A stretch of 64,000 bases of DNA, from assembly GCF_002086735.1 (NCBI RefSeq), contig NZ_MVIJ01000004.1:97431-161430 (forward strand), read 5' to 3'. This DNA is from Mycobacterium scrofulaceum (GTDB taxonomy: Bacteria; Actinomycetota; Actinomycetes; Mycobacteriales; Mycobacteriaceae). The notes below the pieces were generated by a model. It ran no database searches. It was not told where the DNA came from and worked only from the letters and a program-made list of their open reading frames with translations. The position numbers and the translations under genes are program-made. This document shows, piece after piece, positions 1-8,447 of this stretch (the first letter of the stretch is position 1; the number at the start of each line of letters is the position of its first letter).

Positions 1-4
1 CGGC

Positions 5-406
5 ATGGCGGCGCTCCTCGAACTCGCGGGGCGGGTGGGCGCCGGCCTGGTGGCGAACGACCTCGCGGCCATGCCCACGGGCCGCCGTGAGGTCGAATTG
101 CTTGTCGCGGCCCAGGACGGCGACACCGCCAAGGGCGCCGCAATGAACTTGTGCGCCAAAGTGTTCGGCGGCGACCCGGTCCCGGGGGTGGTCACCTTCA
201 TCAGCCGGGGAACCGACGACGACGCCCAGGGCGTGCTGGCCGGCTTCGGGCTGACCGGTGACATCGAGCGGGTGCCCGGCGGCGACGGCTTCGACATCGT
301 CTACGTGACGCTGCGGGAGGAAGACCTCGAACGGATCCCGGAGAGCCGGGTCCACACGGCGCTGGAGGCCTCGCTCAACTGCGAGGTCCACATTCGGATC
401 AGGTAG
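5..406 (+). CDS. Hypothetical protein, possibly 5'-truncated by the window edge
   Basis: This 133-residue reading frame opens four bases from the window edge, so the true start may lie upstream. The protein has an acidic-rich C-terminal half (for example VTLREEDLERIPESR). I see no transmembrane segment, signal peptide or recognisable catalytic motif, and I do not recognise the family. It converges on the alpha/beta hydrolase gene with only five bases between the two stop codons. Codon use resembles the neighbouring genes, which supports a real coding sequence. Function unassigned. Confidence 0.6.
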   Translation: MAALLELAGRVGAGLVANDLAAMPTGRREVELLVAAQDGDTAKGAAMNLCAKVFGGDPVPGVVTFISRGTDDDAQGVLAGFGLTGDIERVPGGDGFDIVYVTLREEDLERIPESRVHTALEASLNCEVHIRIR

Positions 407-411
407 GACCA

Positions 412-1278
412 TCACGCCCCCAGGAACTCGAGGATGGCGGGCGCGGCCTGCACCCAGGTGTCGAACATGTTGAAGTGCTGCACCCGGCCCGCGGCGCGGT
501 CTTCGGCGGCGCGCTCCCACGCGTCCTCGGGCCAGGGCGGGTCGATGAGCTTCGACCCCTTGATCAGGCAACTGACCTCGAGCGACGTCCGCTTGGGGTG
601 ATCCATGTCGTTCTCGCCGCCGCGAATGATCAACGTGGGCACCTTGATCCGATCGAACATCTCGTCCTCGACGCCCGGGATCGTCTGTCCCGGCTTGGAC
701 ACGAACGCGTTCAGCCAGCGCAGCATCACCTTGAGGAACTCGCCAGAGTCGAAGTCGAGGAACCGCTGCTTGTTGTTCGGGTTCTCCTCGATGCGGTCCC
801 GCCACTCGGCCACCTTCACCACGCCGTCCATCCCGGTGCCGCGCACCGCGAGGATGCTGGGGATGATGTAGAAGGAGCCCAGCACGAAGGTGCCGTAGAT
901 GCCGCCGACGATGTTCCACACCACGAGTTTGGTCACCATTTCGGGGTAGAGCATCGTGGTCAGCATGGAATCCCTTGCGCCGCCGGACCCGCCGGCGAGG
1001 ATGCAGCGCTCGAAGCCCAGCCCGGTCACCAGCTTGTGCAGCGTCTCGGCGCGCATGTGCGATTCGCTCTGGCCGTAAAACTGAACGTCGGAGGCGCCGC
1101 AGTTGGGCCGGTCCCACAGCAACACGCGATAGCCGCCGGCGGCCAGCGCGTCGGCGAGCGGGCGCAGGCCCTCGATCTCCTTGCTGAACCGGCCGCCCGG
1201 CGTCAGGGCGATGAGATCGCCGGAGTCACCGAGGATTTCGTAGACGACGTTTCCCCCGTTGATCTCGATTGAAGGCAC
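412..1278 (-). CDS. Alpha/beta-hydrolase fold enzyme
   Basis: A 288-residue alpha/beta hydrolase. The nucleophile elbow GGSGG places the catalytic serine near residue 98. It follows the oxyanion-side segment LWDRPNCGAS at 54-63, which is typical of epoxide/ester/C-C hydrolases of this fold. An acidic residue in ENDMDHP and a histidine in RVQHFNMF are the likely remaining triad members. I chose the GTG at 1278 because GGAGAA lies seven bases upstream; a longer frame continues but has no ribosome site. It is the last gene of a minus-strand run after the Rieske ferredoxin (16-base gap), so it probably acts in the same catabolic route. Substrate unknown. Confidence 0.85.
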   Translation of the reverse strand: MPSIEINGGNVVYEILGDSGDLIALTPGGRFSKEIEGLRPLADALAAGGYRVLLWDRPNCGASDVQFYGQSESHMRAETLHKLVTGLGFERCILAGGSGGARDSMLTTMLYPEMVTKLVVWNIVGGIYGTFVLGSFYIIPSILAVRGTGMDGVVKVAEWRDRIEENPNNKQRFLDFDSGEFLKVMLRWLNAFVSKPGQTIPGVEDEMFDRIKVPTLIIRGGENDMDHPKRTSLEVSCLIKGSKLIDPPWPEDAWERAAEDRAAGRVQHFNMFDTWVQAAPAILEFLGA

Positions 1279-1294
1279 CCGATTCTCCTGTTGT

Positions 1295-1693
1295 TTAGGC
1301 CTGCACCAAAACGTCGTTGCCGACGACGCGCACCGGATAGGTACGGATACTCCATTCGGGCTTGACCGCGGTGGTCCCGGTCGCCAGTTCGAAACCCCAC
1401 TGGTGCCAAGGGCAATAGATGTACTCCCGATCGCGCACCATGACCGAGTCGCCCGGGGCGGTCTCATCGACGATCGTGCGCCCGCGCGCGCGGCCCGAGC
1501 AGAGCGGACCGCCCTGGTGCGGGCAATAGTTCGCGATGGCATAGAAGCTGCCGTTGACGTTGTAGACGCCGACGCCGTGGCGTCCGATCGGCACCAATTT
1601 GTGTGTGCCCGGCGGGATTTCGTCGACCGTCGCCACTACATGTTCGCGGCCCTGGGCGAGGCGAGGCTCGGGCCGCTTCGTCTCTTCCGTCAA
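1295..1693 (-). CDS. Rieske-type [2Fe-2S] ferredoxin
   Basis: A 132-residue single-domain Rieske protein. The cluster ligands are C57-x-H59 (CPHQG) and C94-x2-H97 (CPWHQW), the standard arrangement. Its size and lack of a second domain fit an electron-transfer ferredoxin component for a ring-hydroxylating or other oxygenase, not an oxygenase alpha subunit. The proposed TTG start at 1693 lies one base beyond the stop of the upstream amidohydrolase, implying translational coupling; no strong ribosome site is visible, so a start a few codons away is possible. No cognate oxygenase or reductase is seen nearby, so its partner is encoded elsewhere or is one of the P450s (inference). Confidence 0.85.
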   Translation of the reverse strand: MTEETKRPEPRLAQGREHVVATVDEIPPGTHKLVPIGRHGVGVYNVNGSFYAIANYCPHQGGPLCSGRARGRTIVDETAPGDSVMVRDREYIYCPWHQWGFELATGTTAVKPEWSIRTYPVRVVGNDVLVQA

Positions 1694-1694
1694 C

Positions 1695-2840
1695 TCAGAG
1701 CACCCGGACCTGGCCCTCGAGGACGGGAACCGTCTCGGGAAGGTGGTAGGTCGCAATGCCGTTCTTGTACATCACGGCGTCCCGCGCGTGCTTGGGCAGG
1801 TGCTTGACCAGCCAGCGCGGATCGTCGAACGTCCAGTGTGGGTAGTCCGAGGAGAAGAGCAGGATCTTCTCGCACTCCATCCATTCCAGCGCGCGGGTCA
1901 GCTCGGTCTTGTCCTCGGGGTAGTCCAGCGGCTGGGTGGTGAACTTGATGTGGTCCTTGACGTAATCCGACGGCTTGCGCTTGATGTCCACCCACGACTT
2001 GCGCGCCTCGTAGATCGCATCCATGCGCCACATCAGCGGCAGGATCCAGGTGAACGCGTGCTCGACGAACACGATCCGCAGCGTCGGGAACCGGTCGAAC
2101 ACGCCGTCGAAGATCAGGCTCATCACCTGGTTGGCGGCCAGCAGTGAGTAGGTGACCATGAAGTCGTGGTTGTAGCTGGGGAAGCCGACCGGCGGGATCG
2201 GTAGCTCGTCGTACTGGCTGCGCGACAGGTGACAGCTGACGGTGATGTCGTGCTTGGTGGCGGCGGCCCAGATGGGGTCGTATTTGGGATGGCCCCAGGA
2301 CGGCTTCGGTTCCGCCTTGATCAGGATCTGCGCCATGAAGGGATGCCCGGCCCAGCGCTCGATTTCGCGCACGGACGCCTCCGGCTCCTCGATGGCCAGG
2401 CAGATCGAGCCCCGCCAGCGTTCGTGCCAGTTGTTGTGGCTGTCGAGCCAGTGATTGGCCTGCCAGTCGTTGAGCGCGTACGACATCGCGTGCTGCGCCT
2501 CGGGAAGGCGGGCCGGGTAGGCGGCGGGTTCCAGGATCGCGATGTCGGATCCCGCCTCCATGATGAGCTGGCGGAACGCCATATCCGGGTCGCTGCAAGG
2601 GAACTCGCCATTGGCGGGGAACGAGTCCACACGCATCGCGTAGGAGTGCGCGTAGTCGGGAGCGTCGTAGTAGATCAGCTCGCCCACGTTGCGGTTGAGG
2701 AAGTACTTGCTGCGCCACGGCTCGGGGATGTAGGGAACGAGCTCACCCCGCTTGGGCGCCGGGTGAACGTCCGAATCGACGCACCGGACGGCGATGCGCT
2801 CGGCAGCGGGAACCCGCTCCTGCGAATGGGTCAACGTCAT
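1695..2840 (-). CDS. Amidohydrolase-family (TIM-barrel metal-dependent) hydrolase or decarboxylase
   Basis: A 381-residue member of the amidohydrolase-2 superfamily (ACMS-decarboxylase/gamma-resorcylate-decarboxylase-like TIM barrel). The N-terminal metal motif reads D22-x-D24-x-H26 (VDSDVHP). A mid-protein His sits in SCHLSRSQ, and the C-terminal conserved Asp is in SSDYPHW. These enzymes usually hydrolyse or decarboxylate carboxylic or ring-cleavage intermediates. ATG 2840 is preceded by GAGGAG. It is immediately downstream of a second, divergent paralogue and couples to the Rieske gene. Substrate unknown, but the catabolic context (acyl-CoA dehydrogenases, CMD-like protein) points to degradation of a cyclic or branched carboxylate. 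Confidence 0.85.
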   Translation of the reverse strand: MTLTHSQERVPAAERIAVRCVDSDVHPAPKRGELVPYIPEPWRSKYFLNRNVGELIYYDAPDYAHSYAMRVDSFPANGEFPCSDPDMAFRQLIMEAGSDIAILEPAAYPARLPEAQHAMSYALNDWQANHWLDSHNNWHERWRGSICLAIEEPEASVREIERWAGHPFMAQILIKAEPKPSWGHPKYDPIWAAATKHDITVSCHLSRSQYDELPIPPVGFPSYNHDFMVTYSLLAANQVMSLIFDGVFDRFPTLRIVFVEHAFTWILPLMWRMDAIYEARKSWVDIKRKPSDYVKDHIKFTTQPLDYPEDKTELTRALEWMECEKILLFSSDYPHWTFDDPRWLVKHLPKHARDAVMYKNGIATYHLPETVPVLEGQVRVL

Positions 2841-2869
2841 GTTGAACTCCTCGGTCTCACGTCTTACTC

Positions 2870-3970
2870 CTACTGTGCGCCCACTTCGGCGGGGATGTCT
2901 ATCCCGTACAGCCGCGCCGCGTTGCGCCAGCACACCTTCTCGCGCTGGGCGGCCGACAGCGCCCGGGGGAGTTTGCCGGCGTCACCGAACTGCCAGTGCG
3001 GATAGCTCGAGCCGAACATCACCATGTCGTCCTTGCCGGTGAAGCCGAACCACTCGCCGGCGAACTCGACGTCACCGGGACCGTCGAGGCTGCCCTGAAC
3101 GAAATACACGTGACCGGGCAGGTAGTCGCTCGGAATCCGCGGTGCCCACGGCGTCTGTTCCAGGTGCGGCCGGCCGAAGGTGTCCATCCGCCAGATGAAC
3201 GGCGTCAGGAAGTCGGCGGCGCCGTCGGCCCAGACGAACTTCAGGCCGGCGAAGCGCTCGAACACTCCCTCGGCGATCATGTTCATCTGGTGGTAGATGT
3301 AGTTCAGCGCCATGAAGCTCACGTACTGCTCGTACGTGCGGGTGTTCCCGGACGGGGTCGGCGGGAACATGATCCCGTTGCCCACCTCGATGTGCGCGGC
3401 CACCGCAAGTCCCGCGTCGACCGCGGCCTCCCACAGCGGCCAGAATTGCGGCTTGCCGTAGAGCTCGCGGGATTGCAGCGGCACACCGATCTGGACCACG
3501 CGGGGATGCGCCCGCCACCGCTCGATCTCGCGCAAGGCGCCGGGGATGTCGTCGGGGTTCACCCGGATGGTGCCGCGGAATCGCTCGCCGTGCTCGCGCG
3601 ACTCCAGCCAGTTCGTCACCATCATCTCGTTGTGGGCGGCGTGCAGCGCGCTGCCCAGGTGCCGGTCCGGCATGATGCCGCGGCCCATCGGATGCAGAAC
3701 CGCCACGTCGACCCCGCGCTTCGAAAAGAGCTCATGGGCAACGAATTCCGGATCCGAACCCGGATACTGACCGTCCGGGCCCTCGGTGTTGGGCGCGTAC
3801 TCACCGCCCGGAGCGCCGTACCAATCCATCTCGTAATCGGGGAAGCCGCGGCTTTTGAACGGCTCGCGCAGCGTCTTCCGCAGCGCCTTGTTGGACGGAA
3901 AGAAAATGTGCACGCTCGCGTCGATGAGCGGGGTGCGGGTTCCGTCAGCGTGTTCGATCACGAAAGCCAT
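2870..3970 (-). CDS. Amidohydrolase-family protein with altered metal-site residues
   Basis: A 366-residue paralogue of the neighbouring amidohydrolase, with the same fold signature (SxYPHW near the C terminus, HIEVGN mid-protein). The metal-binding positions are changed. The N-terminal motif reads D17-A-S-V-H21 instead of D-x-(D/H)-x-H, and the conserved C-terminal Asp of SDYPHW is Ser (GSSYPHW). It may therefore be a non-hydrolytic partner subunit or have a different metal dependence. ATG 3970 is the first gene of the operon running to 412. A degenerate copy of the GAGAAT-N3-ATTCTC palindrome lies 166 bases upstream. Family assignment is firm; catalysis is uncertain. Confidence 0.82.
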   Translation of the reverse strand: MAFVIEHADGTRTPLIDASVHIFFPSNKALRKTLREPFKSRGFPDYEMDWYGAPGGEYAPNTEGPDGQYPGSDPEFVAHELFSKRGVDVAVLHPMGRGIMPDRHLGSALHAAHNEMMVTNWLESREHGERFRGTIRVNPDDIPGALREIERWRAHPRVVQIGVPLQSRELYGKPQFWPLWEAAVDAGLAVAAHIEVGNGIMFPPTPSGNTRTYEQYVSFMALNYIYHQMNMIAEGVFERFAGLKFVWADGAADFLTPFIWRMDTFGRPHLEQTPWAPRIPSDYLPGHVYFVQGSLDGPGDVEFAGEWFGFTGKDDMVMFGSSYPHWQFGDAGKLPRALSAAQREKVCWRNAARLYGIDIPAEVGAQ

Positions 3971-4136
3971 CCTTCGACTCGGACCGCCGACGCGCGCCCA
4001 GCCGGGTCATATGATAGATAACCTAACATTCGTCTCGGTGGTCAATCAACGGGTTTTCGGTAAGCGTTTCGTTTAGTCATCGTCACTGGTCATCGCGGTT
4101 TTCCGGCCGCCGGCGCCAATATCGTTCTTAAATGCG

Positions 4137-4151
4137 GATAATACCATTCTC
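4137..4151. promoter_or_regulatory. Candidate operator GATAAT-ACC-ATTCTC
   Basis: This 15-base site matches the palindrome GAGAAT-N3-ATTCTC at 11 of 12 arm positions. It sits upstream of the minus-strand amidohydrolase operon that starts at 3970, inside the 229-base gap before the hydroxyisobutyrate-dehydrogenase-like gene. Perfect copies occur at 5650 and 34837. Confidence 0.5.
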
Positions 4152-4199
4152 GCGACTTGGGCAGGGTCGTCACCGGCCGGGACGGGCTGGCGTCCTCGG

Positions 4200-5093
4200 T
4201 CAGGAGGTGGGACGGCCCACGGTCACGCCGGCGGCCTTCTCCAGTGGTTTGATCACCGTCGTGAAGTCCGAATCGGGGCCCTGGTCGTCCGCGACCTTCG
4301 CCCAGAGCCGTCCGATCGTTGCGGCGACGTCGGTGGGCACGGCGAGCGCTTCCGCCTCGTCGAGGTACAGACGCACGTCCTTGACCATCAGGCCGGTGGC
4401 GAACCCGTAGTCGAAGCTCCGGTTGAGGATCGCGCGGGGAAATTTGTCCCTGCTCGCGCTGGTGGCGCCCGACCCGGCGTTGAGCACCTCGATCATCACG
4501 TCGGGGTCGAGGCCGGCCTTGACGCCCATGACGACAACCTCGGCGGTGGCGGCCAGCACGTTGGCCGCCAGGATGTTGTTGGCGAGCTTCATCGTCTGCG
4601 CCGAACCGGGTTTGGCCCCGACGTAGAGGGGCCGGCCGATCGCCTCGAGCGCGGTCCGGACGGCGTCGAATTCGGCGCGCGGACCGGACACCATGACCGC
4701 GAGCGCGCCCCGCTCGGCCCCAGCGACCCCGCCGCTGACCGGGCTGTCGATCGTCGCGATGCCCCGCTCGGCGAGCCGGTCATGGATCTGCACCGCCACT
4801 CGGCTGCCGACGGTGGACAGGTCGACATAGCGCTTGACTCGGGCGCCCCCGATCACGCCGGCCGCACCGGCGGCCACCTCGAGCGATGCGAGCGGTGTCG
4901 GCAGGCTCGCCAGGACGGTTTCGGTGCGGTCGGCGACCTCTTTCGGCGACGACGCGGGGCGCGCCCCCACGGCGACGATGCGCTCGAGCGCCCCCGCGCG
5001 CGTGTCGAAGGCGACGACATCGTGGCCTTCCTGAATCAGGCGGCGCGCCATGGGAAATCCCATGTTGCCCAACCCGATGAATCCGACCTCCAC
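4200..5093 (-). CDS. 3-hydroxyisobutyrate/beta-hydroxyacid dehydrogenase family protein
   Basis: A 297-residue NAD(P)-dependent beta-hydroxyacid dehydrogenase. The dinucleotide-binding loop GLGNMG lies at 7-12, the substrate-binding loop DSPVSGG at 116-122, and the catalytic lysine is K169 in GSAQTMKLANN. Length and motif order are those of 3-hydroxyisobutyrate and tartronate-semialdehyde dehydrogenases. The start is GTG 5093, with the CMD-like gene ending nine bases upstream, so the two are co-transcribed. The reaction is reversible oxidation of a 3-hydroxycarboxylate to its semialdehyde. The exact substrate is not determinable, but a role in branched-chain or side-chain degradation fits. 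Confidence 0.85.
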   Translation of the reverse strand: MEVGFIGLGNMGFPMARRLIQEGHDVVAFDTRAGALERIVAVGARPASSPKEVADRTETVLASLPTPLASLEVAAGAAGVIGGARVKRYVDLSTVGSRVAVQIHDRLAERGIATIDSPVSGGVAGAERGALAVMVSGPRAEFDAVRTALEAIGRPLYVGAKPGSAQTMKLANNILAANVLAATAEVVVMGVKAGLDPDVMIEVLNAGSGATSASRDKFPRAILNRSFDYGFATGLMVKDVRLYLDEAEALAVPTDVAATIGRLWAKVADDQGPDSDFTTVIKPLEKAAGVTVGRPTS

Positions 5094-5102
5094 GACGGGG
5101 CC

Positions 5103-5483
5103 CTAGTCCCGGTCGGCTTCGGCGAACGCCTCACGCGCGATGCGGAAGCTGTCGACCGCGGCGGGCACACCGGCGTAGATAGCCACCTGCAGGAAGACCT
5201 CGCGGATCTCCTCACGGGTGACGCCGTTCGTCAGCGCGGCCTTGACGTGCGTCCGCAATTCGTTCGGCCGATTGAGCACCGAGATCATCGCCAGGTTGAG
5301 CATGCTGCGCGTTTTCCGGGGCAGCTCCTCGCGGCCCCACACCGCGCCCCAGCAGTATTCGGTGACGAGATCCTGCAGGGGTCCGGTGAATTCGTCCGCG
5401 TCGGCCAGCGCGCGTTTGACGTAGTCCTCGCCGAGCACTTCGGAGCGAATGTGCAGGCCCCGCTGGTAGGTTTCGCGCTCCAA
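5103..5483 (-). CDS. Carboxymuconolactone decarboxylase (PcaC/AhpD-superfamily) protein
   Basis: A 126-residue all-helical protein of the carboxymuconolactone decarboxylase type. It includes the typical segments LNLAMISVLNRPNELRTH and VFLQVAIYAGVPAAVD. The CxxC of AhpD peroxidases is absent, so it resembles PcaC-like decarboxylases. The start TTG 5483 is chosen because AAGGAG lies seven bases upstream; frames extending further lack family similarity. It heads the short minus-strand unit with the hydroxyacid dehydrogenase and is divergent from the acyl-CoA dehydrogenase pair, sharing a 212-base regulatory gap. True activity could be a lactone-ring or decarboxylation step; unproven. Confidence 0.82.
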   Translation of the reverse strand: MERETYQRGLHIRSEVLGEDYVKRALADADEFTGPLQDLVTEYCWGAVWGREELPRKTRSMLNLAMISVLNRPNELRTHVKAALTNGVTREEIREVFLQVAIYAGVPAAVDSFRIAREAFAEADRD

Positions 5484-5649
5484 TGGTCTACTCCTTCGTC
5501 GTGGAGATCGGCGGCCGGAATTGCCGTGACCGCAGTCTTGCATCGTCCGCGCGGTCTGCACCCGCGCCCCGACGTGCCATGTTCCGGTGATCCGCTCGTC
5601 CGCCTCGGTCACCCCATAATCCGTTTTCGAGATTATTACTTCCGTCGAG

Positions 5650-5664
5650 GAGAATGATATTCTC
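5650..5664. promoter_or_regulatory. Perfect palindromic operator GAGAAT-GAT-ATTCTC
   Basis: A perfect 6-3-6 inverted repeat, 31 bases upstream of the acyl-CoA dehydrogenase start at 5696, in the gap shared with the divergent CMD-like gene (start 5483). The size and symmetry fit a dimeric TetR- or MarR-type repressor site. The same sequence with a different spacer is at 34837. Confidence 0.65.
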
Positions 5665-5695
5665 GCAGCGGCGGTGACGACAGGAGGCGGCCTTC

Positions 5696-6694
5696 ATGCT
5701 GTTGGAGTTCGATGCCGATCAGCGGCTGTGGCAGAAGACCGTTCGCGACGCCGTCGCCAAGCAGTGCCCGCCCTCGCTGGTGCGCGGCGTGGCCGAGGAC
5801 GGCGTCGATCCCAGCCCGTTGTGGAAGTCCTACGTGGACCAGGGCTGGACCGAGCTGAGCGATCCCGAAAGCGCCGTCGAGCTGGCCGTCGTGCTCGAGG
5901 AGCTGGGACGCGCGACCGACCCCACCCCATTCCTGGCGACGATGAGCCAGTTCGCCCCGTTGGCGGCCGCGCACTTCGACCCGCACGAGTCGGGTACCGC
6001 CGTGTACGCCGGGGTGGCCGCACATCGGGACGCCGACGGTTGGGTGCTGGACGGTACGGCCCGCCACGTGCTCGACGGTGACCGCGTCGACCGGCTGGCG
6101 GTGGTGACCGACGCCGGGGTGTTCCTCACCGCGTCGAACCAGGTGTCGGCGCGCCGGACCGCGGTCTTCGACCCCGTCCTGCACGTCGCCGACCTGTCGT
6201 TCTGCGAGGTCCGGGTGCCCGATGCCGCCCGGCTCGCGGTCGATTCCGAACGCGCGCACCACGTCGCGCTCACCGGCATGGCGATCACCATGGTCGGTGC
6301 CTGCCAACGCATTCTCGACCTGGTGCTCGAACACGTCCGCAGCCGTCGGCAATTCGGTGTGCCGATCGGCTCGTTCCAGGCCGTTCAGCACAAGGCCGCG
6401 GACATGCACGTCGCGGTGGAGCGGGCCCGGGCGCTCGCGTACTTCGCGGCGCTGACGATTGCCGCCGACGATCCGCGGCGCCGGCTGGCGGCGGCGATGG
6501 CCAAGGCGTCGGCGGGGGAGTGCCAGTCGCTGGTGTTCCGCCACGGGTTACAGCTCCATGGCGCAATGGGATTCACGTGGGAGAACGATCTGCAGTTCGC
6601 GCTGAAGCGCGCCAAAGCCGGCGAGCTGATGCTCGGTGGTGCGGCCGAGCACCGGGCGCGCATCGCGGAGGAATACCGTGCAGCTGACTTTTGA
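5696..6694 (+). CDS. Acyl-CoA dehydrogenase, short subunit of a probable heteromeric pair
   Basis: A 332-residue acyl-CoA dehydrogenase-fold protein, shorter than the usual 380-400 residues. The C-terminal domain shows RSRRQFGVPIGSFQAVQHKAADM and QLHGAMGFTWENDL, diagnostic of FadE proteins. The middle beta domain is compact and the usual FAD-binding segment is poorly preserved. ATG 5696 has AGGAGG upstream. The next FadE gene overlaps its end by 17 bases. Adjacent unequal FadE genes in actinobacteria commonly encode alpha2-beta2 enzymes acting on bulky (for example steroid side-chain) acyl-CoAs, which is inferred here. A perfect palindromic operator precedes the gene. Confidence 0.85.
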   Translation: MLLEFDADQRLWQKTVRDAVAKQCPPSLVRGVAEDGVDPSPLWKSYVDQGWTELSDPESAVELAVVLEELGRATDPTPFLATMSQFAPLAAAHFDPHESGTAVYAGVAAHRDADGWVLDGTARHVLDGDRVDRLAVVTDAGVFLTASNQVSARRTAVFDPVLHVADLSFCEVRVPDAARLAVDSERAHHVALTGMAITMVGACQRILDLVLEHVRSRRQFGVPIGSFQAVQHKAADMHVAVERARALAYFAALTIAADDPRRRLAAAMAKASAGECQSLVFRHGLQLHGAMGFTWENDLQFALKRAKAGELMLGGAAEHRARIAEEYRAADF

Positions 6695-7853
6695 TTCCGA
6701 CGTCGAGGAGTTCCGGGCGCAGTTCGCGGCCTTCCTCGACGAGAATCTCCCTCCCGCAAGCGAAACGTTCGAGCGCCCACGGTCGGTATCGCACATGCCG
6801 CAATGGGCGCGCGACTGGCAGCGGCTGCTGTTCGACAACGGCTGGCTCCTGCCGAGCCAGCCGCCCGAGTTCGGCGGTCGCAGCGCGACGGTGATTCAGC
6901 AGTTCGTCTACCTCGAGGAACTCAGCCGCCGTCGCATCTACCACAGCTTCAACCCGCAGGGCGTGAATATCGTTGCGGCGTCGCTGTTGTCGTTCGGCAG
7001 CGACGAACAGAAGCGGCGCTGGGCGGTGCCGATCCTGCGGGCCGAGATCACCGCGTCGCTCGGGATGAGCGAGCCCAGCGCGGGCTCCGACCTGGCGTCG
7101 CTGCGCACGCGCGCGGTGCTGGACGGCGATCACTTCGTGGTCAACGGCCAGAAGGTGTGGACGTCGGGAGCGCACGACGCCGACGTGCTGCTGACCTTCG
7201 TCCGCACCAACCCGGATGCGCCGAAGCACAAGGGAATCAGCGCGTTGGTCATCCCCACCGACAGCCCGGGCCTCGTGCGCCGGCCGTTCCCGTCGATCTG
7301 CGGCGCCGAGGACCTGGATTTCAACGAGGTCTTCTTCACCGACGTGCGGGTGCCGGCCGAGAACCTGGTCGGCGAGATCGACCAGGGCTGGCGGGTGGCC
7401 AACGGGTCGCTGGGCCACGAACGCACGATGATGTGGCTGGGCTTCGCCGATCGGCTCGAGAACATGATCGACGACTTCCACCCACGCACCGACGTCGAGC
7501 GCGACCGGTACGCGAGCACCATCATGGACAAGCAGGCGCTGCGCCTGTTGGGTTCGGCCGCCTTGGCGCGTGCTTCGCGCGGCGAGGACGACGTGGCCGC
7601 GATCTCGGTGCTCAAGCTGCTCGGGTCCGAGGCCGAGCTGCGCGGCATGGAGCTGGCGCTGACGTCGGCGGGATCCGACGGGCTCGTCCACCCCGGACAG
7701 ACCGGGCCGTACGCGCACATGAACCTCGACCACTATTTCGCCAGCTGGTTCGAGCGCTACGCCCGCAGCTTCTCGGGGACGATCGCCGGGGGCACGTCGG
7801 AGATCCAGCGCAACATCATCGCCCAGCGGGTGCTCGGTCTGCCGCGCGGTTAG
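6678..7853 (+). CDS. Acyl-CoA dehydrogenase, large subunit of the pair
   Basis: A 391-residue FadE-type flavoprotein. FAD/substrate-binding signatures are ITASLGMSEPSAGSDLASLRT and VNGQKVWTSGAHDAD, and the C terminus GGTSEIQRNIIAQRVLGLPRG is typical of the family. The start is GTG 6678, with GGAGG six bases upstream, inside the end of the previous FadE gene, so the two are translationally coupled. The enzyme introduces the alpha-beta double bond into an acyl-CoA and passes electrons to ETF. I infer an alpha2-beta2 complex with the preceding subunit. Substrate unknown; the Mce importer and other beta-oxidation genes nearby suggest an imported lipid. Confidence 0.88.
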   Translation: MQLTFDSDVEEFRAQFAAFLDENLPPASETFERPRSVSHMPQWARDWQRLLFDNGWLLPSQPPEFGGRSATVIQQFVYLEELSRRRIYHSFNPQGVNIVAASLLSFGSDEQKRRWAVPILRAEITASLGMSEPSAGSDLASLRTRAVLDGDHFVVNGQKVWTSGAHDADVLLTFVRTNPDAPKHKGISALVIPTDSPGLVRRPFPSICGAEDLDFNEVFFTDVRVPAENLVGEIDQGWRVANGSLGHERTMMWLGFADRLENMIDDFHPRTDVERDRYASTIMDKQALRLLGSAALARASRGEDDVAAISVLKLLGSEAELRGMELALTSAGSDGLVHPGQTGPYAHMNLDHYFASWFERYARSFSGTIAGGTSEIQRNIIAQRVLGLPRG

Positions 7854-7874
7854 CTCGCTGTGCGGCGGGAGTCG

Positions 7875-8447
7875 CTAGACCGGGTCGAATTTGGTGATCA
7901 GCCAGGTGCCGTTGACCCGGGCCAGACTCACCAGCACGCTGCTGGACGCCATCGCGGGGTCCGGGTTGTCCTTGCTGGTGGTGCTCTGGTCGACCAGCAC
8001 CAGCACCACGGCGGAATTCGGATGCAACTCCGAGACCGCGGCCCCGATCACTCGGGCGCTGGTCTTCAGCGACTTCTGTTTGGCCGCCGGAGCGACGATC
8101 TGCTCGGTGAACTGGTTGTAGTACGACAGGAAATCCCCGGACAGGTGTGACTTCGCGGCGGCGAAGTCCTTGTCGAGCGACTCGGGCGAGTAGGACAGCA
8201 ACGCGACCGTTCCGTCGGACGCCGCAGCGACGACCGCGTTCGCGACGCCGGGGTCGGTTTGTTTGTCGGGCCGGTACTGCTTGAAGTACAACCACGTCGC
8301 CGCGCCGCCGGAGATCAGCAGCAGCAAAATCAGCACGACCGGAACGACTTTCACCCCGCGTCCGGGGCGATCCGCACTACGCTTTGTGCGCTCGGTCCGT
8401 TCGGCGGAGTCGTCGGCGGCCTCGGCGTCCCGGTCAACCGCGCTCAT
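7875..8447 (-). CDS. Mce-associated membrane protein (copy 1, B type)
   Basis: A 190-residue protein with a short charged cytoplasmic N terminus, one transmembrane helix at about 33-55 and an extracytoplasmic domain ending in [12 protein letters not shown]. This layout is that of the mycobacterial Mce-associated proteins that stabilise Mce transporters. The start ATG 8447 overlaps the stop of the upstream partner by four bases (ATGA). A clear paralogue lies at 25784-26401 with the same order of motifs (ISKLDPLS end, [12 protein letters not shown] versus KSYLTGNFLAYY). It ends 21 bases from the convergent FadE gene. Confidence 0.88.
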   Translation of the reverse strand: MSAVDRDAEAADDSAERTERTKRSADRPGRGVKVVPVVLILLLLISGGAATWLYFKQYRPDKQTDPGVANAVVAAASDGTVALLSYSPESLDKDFAAAKSHLSGDFLSYYNQFTEQIVAPAAKQKSLKTSARVIGAAVSELHPNSAVVLVLVDQSTTSKDNPDPAMASSSVLVSLARVNGTWLITKFDPV

